NCBI RefSeq assembly: GCF_027409185.1
Contig: NC_084474.1
Coordinates: 13,075,382 to 13,139,381, forward strand
DNA length: 64,000 nt
Source: Cynocephalus volans
Lineage: Eukaryota; Chordata; Mammalia; Dermoptera; Cynocephalidae
Direction: 5' to 3'
Part shown: piece by piece, positions 1-11,480 of the stretch
Layout: every line of letters begins with the position of its first letter
Position numbering within the stretch: the first letter of the stretch is position 1
The notes under the pieces: generated by a model
The model's database searches: none
Told to the model about the DNA's origin: nothing
What the model saw: only the letters and a program-made list of their open reading frames with translations
Made by a program: the position numbers and the translations under genes

Positions 1-254
1 GGGTTAGTTCCTCCCGAAGGCCGCGAGGGAGAGCGGCCCCAGCTCTCCCTGAGTGTGTCTGTGTCCAAATTTCCCTTTCTTCTAAGGACACCAGTCATAT
101 TGGATTTTGACCCACCCTAATGACTAACTTAATGACTCAAGTTCATGATAACTTGGTCATCTTCAAAGACCCTATTTCCCAGTAAGGTCACATTCCCAGG
201 TACTGGGGGTTGAGACTTCAATATATTTTGGGGGATCCTATTCAGTCCATAACA
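1..254 (-). mobile_element. MLT1-type MaLR LTR fragment
   Basis: The stretch carries the antisense hallmarks of an ERVL-MaLR LTR: a 'ggacaccagtcatattgga' segment, then 'gaccctatttcccagtaaggtcaca', 'ggtactgggggttgagacttcaa' and the terminal 'cagtccataaca'. The left part is cut by the window edge. The family call is from memory of MLT1 sequence; the subfamily is not determined. Confidence 0.6.
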
Positions 255-614
255 GCAAGTAAGTTCACAATACTTACATCATCTTCCCTGTTGAAAGATG
301 ATCCAACTGACCCATCCTTTGTAGAACAGGGTTGTTGTTTCCCCAGGTGTAGTCTTCTTTGTTTCCCTCTGTGAGCAAGCGCTAGAAGAAGGAGGACAGT
401 CTTGGCTATAAATCAAGAGGTAGTCTGCTCGGGTGATGGAGTTTGTTGGCTAAGTTTGGAAAATTGTCTTCACATGGTGTTTTTGACAGACTGACTTTGG
501 ACCCCTTGGCTGCATGTCACAGGAGTTCATTTATTCTCGTGGATCAATAAACGATGATTTAGAGAAACTGAATTTGTCAGTGATTTAATTAAAGTCACCC
601 AACCTTTAAAATGA
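255..614. other. Unassigned intergenic sequence
   Basis: No gene, no RNA gene and no repeat family that I recognise. Short AT-rich tracts only. Confidence 0.4.
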
Positions 615-760
615 GAGGTAATTCCAGTTTTGCCACTTATTAGCTGTGTGGCCCTAGGAAAGTCACTTAATTGTCTGGACATCAACATGCTATCTGTAAA
701 GTTCTGTCACTGGATTAGGTAACCTCTGAAGACCCTTTTGGCTGGAAACTTCTTTGGATT
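615..760 (+). repeat. MIR SINE fragment
   Basis: It contains the MIR core: 'tagctgtgtggccctaggaaagtcacttaattgtctgga' followed by a degenerate 'ctatctgtaaag'. It is diverged, as expected for this old mammal-wide SINE. Confidence 0.7.
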
Positions 761-3700
761 GTGTGGTTCTTTTAGTGTTGAAAGCAGAGAAGTCCTCTAA
801 AAAGTTGAGCTCTGCAGGTATAAAAATAAATTAATTGTGGGAGCACTTTTGCTCTTCATTATCATCGGTAGATATAAGGTGGTTCTGGCCTCAGCACAGA
901 AGAAAGAAACTCGACCCCTGCCTTGATCGACTTTCATGTACTCAATGTCTACTCCTTGAAACAGACCAGCACACAGGACAAGTTTCCCCACCAGCAGGGT
1001 GTTCCTGGCTCACCCCTGAGGTCATGCCCCGCTGGGCTGGTGGTATCATAATTTGCATGGGACACATGTGTCATTTTCATCTTCAGAATAACCAGTTTTC
1101 CAAAGAGTTATTTCTGTGTCTGATAATATATTTAAGAATCAAATCAGAGCATTAGTTACTTGCTACTTGTACAACTGAGCCTTTGAGGTGTACATAGTCA
1201 CTCTTTATAATGTTGACATAAAAATTCCTGCTAATAATAGCATCTTGACTATAAATAGAGAATTTTAGATGCCCTCTCCTTCTATTGTATTGCCTATGAC
1301 AATGCTCATTGTATCATAATTATTTTATTTTATTTTTTTTTGTCATAAAACTGACCCTTGACTCTGGGGAGGATATAAAATAAACCAGATGTCTTAACCA
1401 AGTTTGGATAAATCAGTCATCACCTTTTTTGTTTTCCCAAGAAGAATGAGGCATAGCAGCTTGAGTGAGGCATAGACTTTACTTTCCATTTGGTCTTTCC
1501 AAAGCAAACAGAGCCAAGATGTAAAAGTCTAACTGTACTGTGTCAGCCGCGTTGACGTTGAGTTGTGAGGATGCAGCCATCGTTATTGTGAAAAGAGGGA
1601 GGTCAAATGGTCAGCATTTTGTCTCATTTAATATTGAGACCAAAAATAACCTCAGGAGAAAGAGAATTGACTAATTGACCAATGAACTCACTTTTAGTTT
1701 AATGTCTGAGAATAGTCTGATATGAAACTAGGGAGACAAGCTCTCAATACAGTAGACTTGCCTTCAAATTAAAGAATGCTTAGATTTAGTAAGTGATTTT
1801 AGAATTTTGCTTTTGCAAAAAAAGAAAAAAAAAAAAAAGTCTGCCTATCCAACAAGGTTATAATGAGGCAAAGAGTGGATTTTCCAGTAATGTAGTAATA
1901 GAATCAGACTTCACACTACTTTATCCAGGTGTGAGAACTGGATGAATAAAAAGGCCTTGTGTAGCACAGATCTGATGGCATCATTAATCTAAGACAGACC
2001 AGTACTGGGGGAGTCAGAAGGAGAATTGGAAATAGGTACTGCAGAGATGAGGGGAACCGTTCCTCAGAACACTTTTAAGGAGATCCTGAAAATACACACA
2101 ACATGATAAATGGGAGAATAGAAGTAACATGAAACAACTGTGAAGTAACGCTACTGGGAGCCTCAGGGGGTGAGATCCTGGTTTACAAAGGCCTTTCTGA
2201 ACCCGGTTCTGCCTATGGGTATTGCCGGTGGTGGCTGTAGCACTGGGTAAGAGGAGAAGAAAGGAAGAAAGGCCTGCTAGAGGAAGGGGTAGGTGGGATG
2301 GGCCTGAAGGAGAGTTAGGCTTTTGGGAAAAAGAAAAGGGGTTGGAGATGGCATTCTGAGCAGAGAGAATAATAAAAGAAAGGCGTAAAGGTGGAATGCT
2401 TTTTGTAGAGTAGCATCGCTTGGGACAAAGCCCTAAGTTTGTCAAATTGGGGCCTGAGAGCATTCCCTTCCAGGGATGTCAAACCTGGTCTCATGGCTCT
2501 TTCAGAAGCTTAGAAGAGGCTTCAGTTCATCTATGAAGTTTTATTTGAAACTTTGAGTATGTGTGCATGTTCCATCTTTTGTTGCACATAAAACCACTCC
2601 AGAGATAACTTTAAAAAATTAACTGGCTTAAAACAACAAGTTATTTTTTCTCACAATTCTGCAATCTGGGCTGGCTCAGCCAGGAACTAGAAATTTGCCC
2701 TAGTGCCCCAGCCTGGTGTTTGATCCCTACCGCCTGTCGTCAGGCCTCCTTCATGTTTGGTGCCTGCCTCCTGCTGAGAGTTTGAAGTAACAGCTGGCCC
2801 CATCGAGGGGTTCCCCATCCATGGCCATTGTTGAGGACATTGCCACGTTTCACATTGAAACTCCCACTGCTGTCAAGCATAGAACTTGTACAAAGAGTGG
2901 ATATCTTGAAGACCGGTTTTGATTCAGTATAAGTAATAACTTTCTTGTATCTAGAGTTGTCCATTGTGAATTTGGTCCTAAGCCAGTGAGTCTGCCACTA
3001 CTAGATAAATTAGAGGACGGATAATCTTGACTCAGGGATTCTGCTAAAGCAGGTCCTTCACCCCGAGAATCTATTGTACTGGAAGATGGTCTAATGGTGA
3101 CTTGGAAGTGTAGGGTCCTGATTGAGTTGTTCGCTAATGTAACAAAGTTATTGAGATGGAGAAAAACCAGTGAGGTGTCTGGAGAGAGCAGTGTACTTGA
3201 TAACTGGAAGCACAGAAAGTGTCCATTTCCACACTCCATGATCCACTGGTGAGAAAGGAATTCTTTCTTACTCAAGAGTGTGTGCAGACAGTGGGAAGGC
3301 ACCACTTCTCAACCACTCTTGAGCTGCTGCTTTAGGAGGGCCCCCAGCCGTGTGCCATTTACACATCCTAAGGAGAAAAAGAAAGAATGAGCATGTGAGA
3401 CTCTACCACTGATGAACGCTGGTACTCAGCCCTGCAACAGCTGTTTGCTCTAACAACTTCATTAGTAGCCGGGGAAGTGTGTGTTTCTACTTCTCCTGCA
3501 TTACTTAACGGCAACCTAATTCACATTGGGCCTCTTCACATGCTTTAAAGGCATTCTTCAAAGATGTGTTAGATGTCAGAAAAGTCGTAGCCAGTCATGT
3601 AAAAAAAAAAGTGATGTCAAATGGGTCATAATGAAGAGATTCTAACCTATAGGTCCCCATTTTAATTTGGGATCATGTTGGAATTTATTATCCTTGTGAC

Positions 3701-4340
3701 AGACATGTAACAGATCTGATCGTGGCCAAAACCACAGAGAAAATGTTAGAAGTCTGGAAGTGAAAACACTGGGAAGTGATTTATCTTCAGGGCACGAGTT
3801 AATCTCTTTCCACTTTGGGCCTGGAAATTCATGACTTTTGTTTTCTAGATAAGATTCCCTGGTCAACAGGGATATGGTGGTGAGGCAATTCTAGGTGTGG
3901 ATGGTGTTGTCAGTAGCCCAAGGTTCAATTTCATAGACGTTGCTGAAAATCTGGCTTAAACTGATTGATCAAAATATGTATTAGGTTTCTTTGTAATGCT
4001 GTGATTTGTAGTTGCTCTTTCTATTATTCTGAAAATGTAAATATGAAATAAAAACTTCTTTAAATAAGAGAAAGCTATCTGAATAGAGGAGAAACGATTG
4101 TCTATTGTTGGTGTAAAAAATGTCAATCATTTATATGTGATTTGCATGTAAGGGGGAAATGTCATTGTCGTTGTGTTAATTGAAAGGTAAATGCTAAAAA
4201 ATAGTGGACCTGCATTCAAAGTTAATAATCTATGTGGTTTGCCTTATATGAAAACAACTTTATGGCCTATAAAATGTTGAAAATATGTACTATCAAATTC
4301 ACATTCCCTTCTTAAGTAGTATGTTATGAAGCAGTCACAT
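761..4340. other. Intergenic sequence without supportable gene
   Basis: Only short, unsupported ORFs on both strands. There is an A-rich tract near 1818-1838 and an old repeat fragment near 2570-2700 ('tggcttaaaacaacaagtta', 'ctcacaattctgcaatctgggctggctcagcc') resembling the element at 10870-11345. The ORFs at 2014-2463 (-) and 2850-3305 (-) resemble no family I know and lack any splice or codon support. Confidence 0.4.
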
Positions 4341-4344
4341 GTAT

Positions 4345-4545
4345 TATGAATTGTTAATAATAATAGCTAGCATGATTTATTACTATGTGCTGTGTTACTT
4401 TATCTCATTTAATACTCAAAATAGTACTATAACATATGTACAATGATCACCTCCCCATATGTAGATGAGGAAATAGAGGCTTAGGCTGTATAGCAACCCT
4501 GGTCACAGAGCTGGAGAGTGGACAGGGGCTCACGTCCAGCTGTGG
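4345..4545 (-). repeat. MIR SINE, antisense
   Basis: Antisense MIR order is visible: 'tatctcatttaatactca', 'gatgaggaaatagaggctta' and 'ggtcacagagctggagagtgg'. Diverged. Confidence 0.7.
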
Positions 4546-4959
4546 CTGTTGTCAGAGCACATTGTTGGCTTTTCACACGTTGTCTTCATAACCTCAGACT
4601 TGGATAAATTCCAGGGATGAGAAGCTTGGTAGACATTTTCAGAAGGAGGAGACAGAAACATTACACATATTTTCTAGTTATAGAGTGAGAAATGGGGGCT
4701 CAGAGGAATCAACTAATTTTTAAAGAATATTAGTAGATAAAAATTAGTTGAAATTTTACAAAAGCCATTCTATATCTCATGCTGTATTTCATGTCTTTTA
4801 TCTCTGAAGTTTACTCTGGAGGTGAAATACTAAAAAATTTCTAACAAGGTTCCCAGTACCATTTGGTGCCATTGAAATAAAAATATCTTATATCCTGACT
4901 TCATAAATTGAGCTGCTGTGCTCTGTTGTCCAATTAATCAAAGGAGGGCTTCCAGCATG

Positions 4960-5145
4960 TGTTAAGCACAAGACATTGTGCTAAGCAAGTTATTTCATTT
5001 AATCCTCACAAGCATTGTGTGAACTGGATGTTAGTGTAGACATTTTTTCTGCAGAGGAAACAGTCTCAGGGCAGTTCAGTGCCTTAACAAGAGTTAAATG
5101 TATTGTGAGCCACAGAGCTGGGATTCTGACTCTTGTCTGCCTCAT
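4960..5145 (-). repeat. MIR SINE, antisense
   Basis: Contains 'tttcatttaatcctcacaag', 'gcagaggaaacagtctcagg' and 'ccacagagctgggattctga', the antisense MIR order. Confidence 0.7.
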
Positions 5146-6289
5146 CCCCTTTGTAGAAATAGATTTACTGCCCCTAAAAGTGAGAGGAAAAAACCCCATT
5201 TTCCAGATAAGCAGATTTCCTTAGTTAACCTTCCAATTCTCTTTGTTCCAGTGCCTCATTCCTAAGGTTAGATGCATAAGTCACAGGAGTTCTAATTCAA
5301 CATCTGCTGCAAAGTTGGAAGAGCTGCGTTGGTGGGTTGTTTCGAGAACTACCGATCTAATCACCATAGTCTTTGTCTAGGAAACAGAAATCAACAGCCC
5401 AACGTGTCCAGATTTCCACTTCGTGTTATCTCAGTAGACACACAGCTGCAAATCAGTGGCTACAGATAGCCTTGTCTAATGATTCTTAACACTTCCCTCC
5501 AAGTGAGAGCAGAAAGTAAGCAAAACGACGGTGAGTCTAGTCAGCACATCTTATTCACAAAGATTCAAGAAGCTGAAATGTAGGATCAATTCTGAAAGGC
5601 TGAATAGCAGGGAAATATTAAAGGCTCACCTTCCTGGGCAGAACTTCTCTTTTGTCACATTGGTTAATGAAGGCTTTGGAGTCTTGTGGCATTTTTCCAT
5701 CCTATGGCTAGTCTGGGACAGTTCAGATTACTGAGTTGGCTGTAGGAATGAGTCCTAATATACTTCTAGGACCTGTGCCAGGGAGAAGTTCTGGGTCAGG
5801 TTCCTTATAACCTCTGGTCCCAAACGAAAGTTCTGAGCCTGATTCAAAGCTTTCGCTGGATCCAGAATCCTCGAAGCCACCGTGGAATGGTCAGCGATGT
5901 AGATGTGGTCACCATGAATTGGGAGCTCCTGTTTCTTTGTCCTGCGTACAGTTAGGGAAGCAGGGACCTTTGAACCCCACTCCATGCCCTGCTGTTCCCC
6001 TGGCCTCTGAGCCTAGGCTCCTCTCTCCTTTTCGTTAACTCCATGCACTGATTCCTTCCTCAGAATTGACCTGCACACATGGAGCGGCAATAGTCACCTC
6101 CAGGACTCCTAGAGACAGCCTGTTTCTGGGAAGTGCAGGGCTCTGCTCCCTCCTGCACTCACATTCTTCCTAGATCAGGACAAGACCTTCTGTTTGGACT
6201 TGGAGAAACCAGGTACCAACACCCCCTGACAAAGATGCTGTAGTAATGGCACAGGACAGCAGAAGGAGCAAGGCTTATTCAGACGGACT
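5146..6289. other. Unassigned intergenic sequence
   Basis: No recognisable gene. The 5755-5985 part is unusually CpG-containing for this neighbourhood and open on the - strand for 76 codons, but the translation matches no family I know. Confidence 0.35.
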
Positions 6290-6475
6290 TCACTGAAACA
6301 TTGGCTCCCACACTTGACCAGCTGGCTTTGGGACCCTGGGCAAGCCTCAGGTTCCTTATCTGTAGAATGAGGTGAACAAATGCTGCGCAGGGTTGTTGTA
6401 GATCAGAGTCAATGTGTATAAATCACTTGGTGTAATACCTGGCATGTAATAGCCATTTAATAACTACTGGCATTT
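6290..6475 (+). repeat. MIR SINE
   Basis: Contains 'gaccctgggcaagcctcagg', 'ttatctgtagaatgaggtg' and 'gggttgttgtagat', ending in a 'cctggcatgtaatagccatttaataa' tail. This is the sense MIR order. Confidence 0.75.
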
Positions 6476-6477
6476 AC

Positions 6478-6533
6478 TATATCTTTCTTTCTTTCCTTCT
6501 CTCTTTCTCTCTCTCTTTCTTTCTTTCTTTTTT
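6478..6533. repeat. Pyrimidine-rich simple repeat (CTTT/CT)
   Basis: A mixed CTTT and CT tract follows directly on the MIR tail. 'tactatatcttt' occurs on both sides (about 6475 and 6535), so the tract looks like an expansion within a short duplication. Confidence 0.8.
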
Positions 6534-6539
6534 TTACTA

Positions 6540-8080
6540 TATCTTTCAATGAACTATTTGAACAATTGGAAGCAAAATGTGACTTAGGCATTCTTAAACC
6601 TTTGAGATAGTTGGTAATATTGGAAACAACAAAATCAGGACTTGAGTTCCCAGGTATCAGCCCCAGTGATTTTTAGAATGTCTATCTTGGCTTTGATAAG
6701 GTCTCACCTTTCTTAGGCATTTTAAAGGTAGGTCTGACAAGGAGGTGAAATTCTCCCTCTGTATCTATTGTTGCAGCCAGAGGGGGCCAAGGAGGCCTTT
6801 GGAACCTATTGGGAAGTTGAAAATTTAGGCTGAAGAGCTGGAAGGGTGGACAACTTACGAAGGCTTATTAGACAGCAGAATAGTTTTACAAATGAAATGC
6901 CTGAGGTCAAGTCTCTTGGGTCATCTAAAATTAGACTGGACAAATGCTTGAGAATGAGCTATGCTGGCAGGGAAGTGACAAGGTGACCCAATGACTTTTT
7001 CCATTTCTATTTGTGTGAGTCAATGGAAAGGTCTACTTTTTCATATTTTCTAATGTGTTTTTATTTCTTTAGCCTTTTTAACATTTCCCCCTCTTAGATA
7101 TATTTATAGATTCTACTTACAAAGCTTAAAATTACAATAAAAATGCTATTTCACACACTATTTAGTCCATTTTAAATCCTGACTTGCAATTTTCTCCTCC
7201 TACTAAGCAAAGCTGTCCCATCATATTGCCTTATGTCTGTTGCTATTTTTGAATTACACTTACAGTAGAGTTAATCCACCTTTGATAAGGGATTTAATAT
7301 TTATTGGCAGGTCAACTTGCAACTTTATGCTGTGAATATAGCTGCAAGTGATGGTGCGTTTTCATTTTAAGTTATTCCCTGGGATAGAAGTCCAGAACAA
7401 AGAAGAACTTTGTTCTACACAGGGTAAAGAAGCAATCTTACAGAAACAATGCTCCCATGGTGGACAATGCTTTCAGGAGGGAATGTCAGGGAGGATTGCA
7501 ATTGTTCATGAATATGTGAAAGGGTCCAAAAGAGCAACAGCAAGAATGGGATGCGGGGAGTAGGAGAGACGGGCATGGGATTGAGAGGAACCAGAGAAGG
7601 TTAGTCATGGCACTGAGGTTCAGAGTTGGGCTCGGGGTCTGGACAGGTGTGGGAAGCAAGGCCTGAGAATTTAGCATGCTTTGAAGATTAGAAACGTCAG
7701 CTGGGCTGGAGTCTAGGAAGGTAGCTGCGGAGTTATCTCACACGGTAAGCAGCAGTGCCCAAGAAGGAACTGGTAACAGGGTGTGGTTTGGCAGCAGAAA
7801 AGGCTTTGGACACTAAACTGACATTTCAGTTCAGCCCTGAAATTTTATCATTGTCATGTCAGGTCAGAAGCTAGATAGCCTGAAGGCGTGGATGTAGGTA
7901 GGTGAGACTGTTGGGGAGGAATATTATGGAGTGAGATTAATAGGAAGAATGACGATTGCTGGCTTTACAACCTACAGACATAGGCCTACCTTGATTTTAA
8001 TATACTTTAATTATCAGCTTTTATGCAGATAGTGAATCTTCTCTCTGGGAAGCAGAGTGAGAGAAGATTAGACAAACATT
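6540..8080. other. Unassigned intergenic sequence
   Basis: No gene and no confidently named repeat. ORFs at 7348-7563 (+) and 7486-7677 (-) overlap each other and show no family resemblance. Confidence 0.35.
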
Positions 8081-8084
8081 TCTC

Positions 8085-8280
8085 GAATGTCTGCTGTTTA
8101 AGAGTTACCCAGCTAGGCACCTTGCATATGCTGCTTATTGAACTTACAGCAGCCTACGAGACAGTTGTTGTTATATCTATTTTGCAGAAGATGTGGAGGC
8201 TCAGATAAGTAAAGTTACTCACCCCAGTGCACACAGTAAGTGATGGCCTTTAGACTCACTTCCAGGTCCGTGTGATTCCA
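8085..8280 (-). repeat. MIR SINE, antisense
   Basis: The order 'taggcaccttgcatatgctg', 'ttttgcagaagatgtggaggctcagataagtaa', 'tgcacacagtaagtgatgg' is antisense MIR. Confidence 0.65.
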
Positions 8281-8880
8281 AAGTCCCCGCTGTCTTCTCT
8301 CTACCACACGGCTTCCTGCAGATGTCAAGGTTGGGACTCCAGTGACTGGGCCTGGCCCTCAGTAAGCCAGGTGCTGTCGGCTTCCTCCCCTCCACCTGCC
8401 TCCCTCAATCTCTCTGTCCCTCCCTCCTCTTTTTCTCTCCTAACTTCTTCAAAGTCCATTCTTTTATGTTTAAAGTTTTTCAGTTGACCCTATACAGTTA
8501 CTGCATTAGGTGATCACCTCTGCAGTCTCTTTCTTTTCATTAAGCAGAATAAGATCCTGAATTTGGAAACTTTGGATTATTTTGGAGGGGGTGGGAAGGA
8601 GGGTGAAGCAAGAGTTTGTATATTTTATCTTATTTTAAAAAGCCAGACTCTCAGACTTTCAAGATATAAAGGCTTTTAAGAAATTTATGAAATAAAGGGA
8701 TTTTTCAATTTTTCTGAGAAAATGAAAAAAAAAAAAAAGAAAAGAAAAGAGACTGTATCTCAAATTGTATGAGTTAGCTCTTTGGGACCTATTTCAGCAT
8801 GGGTGCACGTGCCTGAAGCTCACTTTCCTGCATGATGGTAGTCTCTTCTTTGCTGTTCAGCCACTCCTGCTGTTATTCCT
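8281..8880. other. Unassigned sequence with A-rich tract
   Basis: A poly-A/GA tract lies at about 8723-8750. Nothing else can be assigned. Confidence 0.35.
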
Positions 8881-8884
8881 AATC

Positions 8885-10870
8885 ACGTGAATGTGAAATC
8901 TGCACTTCAGCAGGACCTCTCCCCTGTCATCCAGCTTTCTATTTTTACATGTCTACACGACATCTCTAATTGGAGCTCAAGATGTAAGACTGACAATTCT
9001 ATCATTTCTCTTTCATTCTTTCCCTACCAAATATGCATCTTTTCTCAGTCCTGGCACTCTAATGCTCTTTTGGTCCCCACTGGAATAGTTCTTGACCACT
9101 TCCTCTGATTTCCACTGCCACTGGAATGGACTTGCTTAACATGAATGATCACAAGTCTCACTTGGACAGCCAACATGGCCTTGAGATCCTCATTCAGTTC
9201 CCTAGCAAATTTGCTTCTTTCTGAGATGATTCTTTTCCCTTTCTCCTCAAATCTCCTCAGCTTTCTCTGTCTTCCCAATAGCTCAACCAAACTACCTGCC
9301 TAGGGCTGCACATCCTCTGCCTTCCTGCTGCTTTGAAGGGACTGTCCCTGCTCCTGCCTCAGGCCGATCGCTGCACTGGGCTGGGACCTGCCTCTCTCAC
9401 CTTCCTAATGACTGCTCTCCAGCCTCATCCCTTCCCCGTCTCACATCGTCCACTGCTTTCTCTCTATCAGATCATTCTGCTAACTTAATGTCATGTGTCT
9501 GGAGGAAGTCCTCTTGTGGTCCCACATCCCTCCCTGGTACCGCAGCACTGCTCTGCTCCCCTTCATGGAAACAGTCCATGAAAGAGTCGTCCGCTCTCTC
9601 ATCCTCTCCTCTCTCCTCAGCCCTTCCTTCCTGGTCTGTCTCTCCACTACAGGGGCTGTGGTCAAGGTCACCAATGACCTCTTCTTGCCACAAGCAGTGA
9701 CTTGTGCTCAGTCAGAGGTGCTCACCGAGCTCACCCTCCCCTGTCCTCTTCAAGGCCTTCAGGACCCTCGCCCACCTGGTTTTCCTCCTACCTTGCTGGC
9801 CACACACACGCACTTTCTTTTGGAAGCTATTCTCCTCTAGCAGACCTTGAAAACCCAAAGATTCTCTTTCTTAGGCTCTCTTCTCTTTCACTTTTCAAAC
9901 TCTTTTTCTAGGAAATTCGTTTCAGTTAAGTAGTCCCTCCCTCACCACAGTTAATGGTTTCAAGTGCCATCTGTAAGCTTATTACATGCAAAGTTACATC
10001 TCCATGTGTGACCTCTAGCCTGAGCTCCAGACTCAGACTGCCAACTACCTACCCGACCTCCATTTTATGATTCAACCAGTTTCTCAAACATAACATGACC
10101 AAAATATAATTACAGATGCCAGCCCCTCCACGCCCCCCTCTTCAAGCCTTCCCCATGTCAGTAAGTGGTCCTGCCACCCACCCAGGCCCAAACCTAGAGG
10201 TCACACTTGAATCCTTCCTTATCTTATAACCCACAATGGTAAGTCCCAATAGTTCCATACCCCAAATATATTCCAGTACAACCCATTTCTCATCATTTCC
10301 CTGGCAACACACTTAATCCAAGCCACCATAATTTTTTGTTCTAGCTACAACAGTAACCTCCTAACAAGGCTCCTGCCTCTACTGCTGCTGTTCTAGCATC
10401 CGTCCTCCTCATAGCAGCCAGAGTGATCTCTCTAAGATGTAAATCAGAATATCTCAACAGAATAAAATCCAGATTCCTTACCATGACCCAGAGGACCCTG
10501 AACAATCTGGTCTCTTCTCATTTCTCTGATGGTATCTTCCTTCATTCTCCATCTTGTTCATTCATATTTTTCAGCCACACTGTCCTTCTTTCAGTCCTCC
10601 GAATATCTCCATTTCTGTCTCAGGGCCTTTGCACATGCTATTCTTTGTATTTGGAGTACATTTCTTCTTTATGTGTGAATACTCTTTGAACAGTTTACTC
10701 TTTTTGAGATTTGTTTCACCTTTAGTGTCCCTTTTTCAGAGAGAACTTCCCTGGAAGTGATTGAGTGGCCCTCATCACTTTCTATGAAATTACCCTAGTT
10801 TATCTTTTTCAAATCACATCTGTACCTGAAATTATCTTTTTTGCTAATTTGCTTGTTTTTGCTGTCTGTA
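8885..10870 (-). mobile_element. L2 LINE, antisense, degenerate
   Basis: Several antisense L2 landmarks appear in order: 'gtcaccaatgacctcttcttg' near 9667, 'ctcctaacaaggctcctgcc' near 10360, 'cagccagagtgatctctctaagatgtaaatcagaa' near 10417, then 'tcagggcctttgcacatgctattc' near 10620 and 'gagagaacttccctgga' near 10738. All ORFs here are remnants or shadows. The left boundary is uncertain. Confidence 0.65.
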
Positions 10871-11345
10871 GTTGTACCAGTTAGCTTTTATGGCATTAAA
10901 AACACCCCAAACTTACAGGCTAACACAAACATTTATTAAGCTCCCATTAATTTGGGCAGGCCAGTGGACTGGCTCAGTTGGGTGATCTTCTGGGTTAGCT
11001 GGGCTTCCTCTTGCATCAGTGGTCTGGTGGGTCGGCTGACTGTTGGCTGGCTGTGACTGAGGATGGGGCTTGGTTTCTCTCAGCATCCAGCAGGCCAGCC
11101 CAGACTTACTAGTTGGAGGAGAACAGGATTCTTGGGAGAACAGAAGTGTACCATTTCCCTTGTGGGAGCTGCCAGTTGTGACACTGGCCCAATGTTTTTT
11201 CTGCCTTAGTAAAGCAGCCAAATTCAAGGAGTGGTGAAACAGACTCCACCTCTCAATGGGAGGAGTACCAATTACGTTGTAAAGGGTGTAGATACGGGGA
11301 GGGAAAAATTGTAATCATTTTTGCAAATGACCCACCACAATGATT
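10870..11345 (-). mobile_element. Old LTR or DNA element, family not resolved
   Basis: A coherent interspersed repeat: 'gttagcttttatggcattaaaaacaccccaaacttacaggcta' at one end; 'ctggctcagttgggtgatcttctgg' and 'agactccacctctcaatgggaggag' inside; 'tttgcaaatgacccaccaca' at the other end. I recognise it as a common ancient mammalian repeat but cannot name the subfamily with confidence. Confidence 0.55.
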
Positions 11346-11383
11346 TATATATGCAATTCATTTTGGATTCTTAGCATCTGAAT

Positions 11384-11480
11384 CTTTTTTTTTTTTTTTA
11401 TGGCTGGCCAGAATGGAGATCCAAACCTGTGACCTTGGTGTTATCAACACCCCCCTCCGAGCTAACCAGCCAGTCCCTGA
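11384..11480 (-). mobile_element. tRNA-Ile-derived SINE, antisense
   Basis: An antisense poly-T head (about 11385-11399) is followed by the complement of tRNA-Ile: 'ccaaacctgtgaccttggtgttatcaacac' and 'gagctaaccagccagtcc'. On the other strand it reads from 'ctggctggttagctc' to the A-tail, that is, A-box then B-box region. This is consistent with a colugo CYN-type SINE. Confidence 0.8.

Noticed and set aside
9472..9911. Cluster of overlapping ORFs on both strands
   Set aside because: Composition effect in a degenerate antisense L2 element; no frame is favoured.
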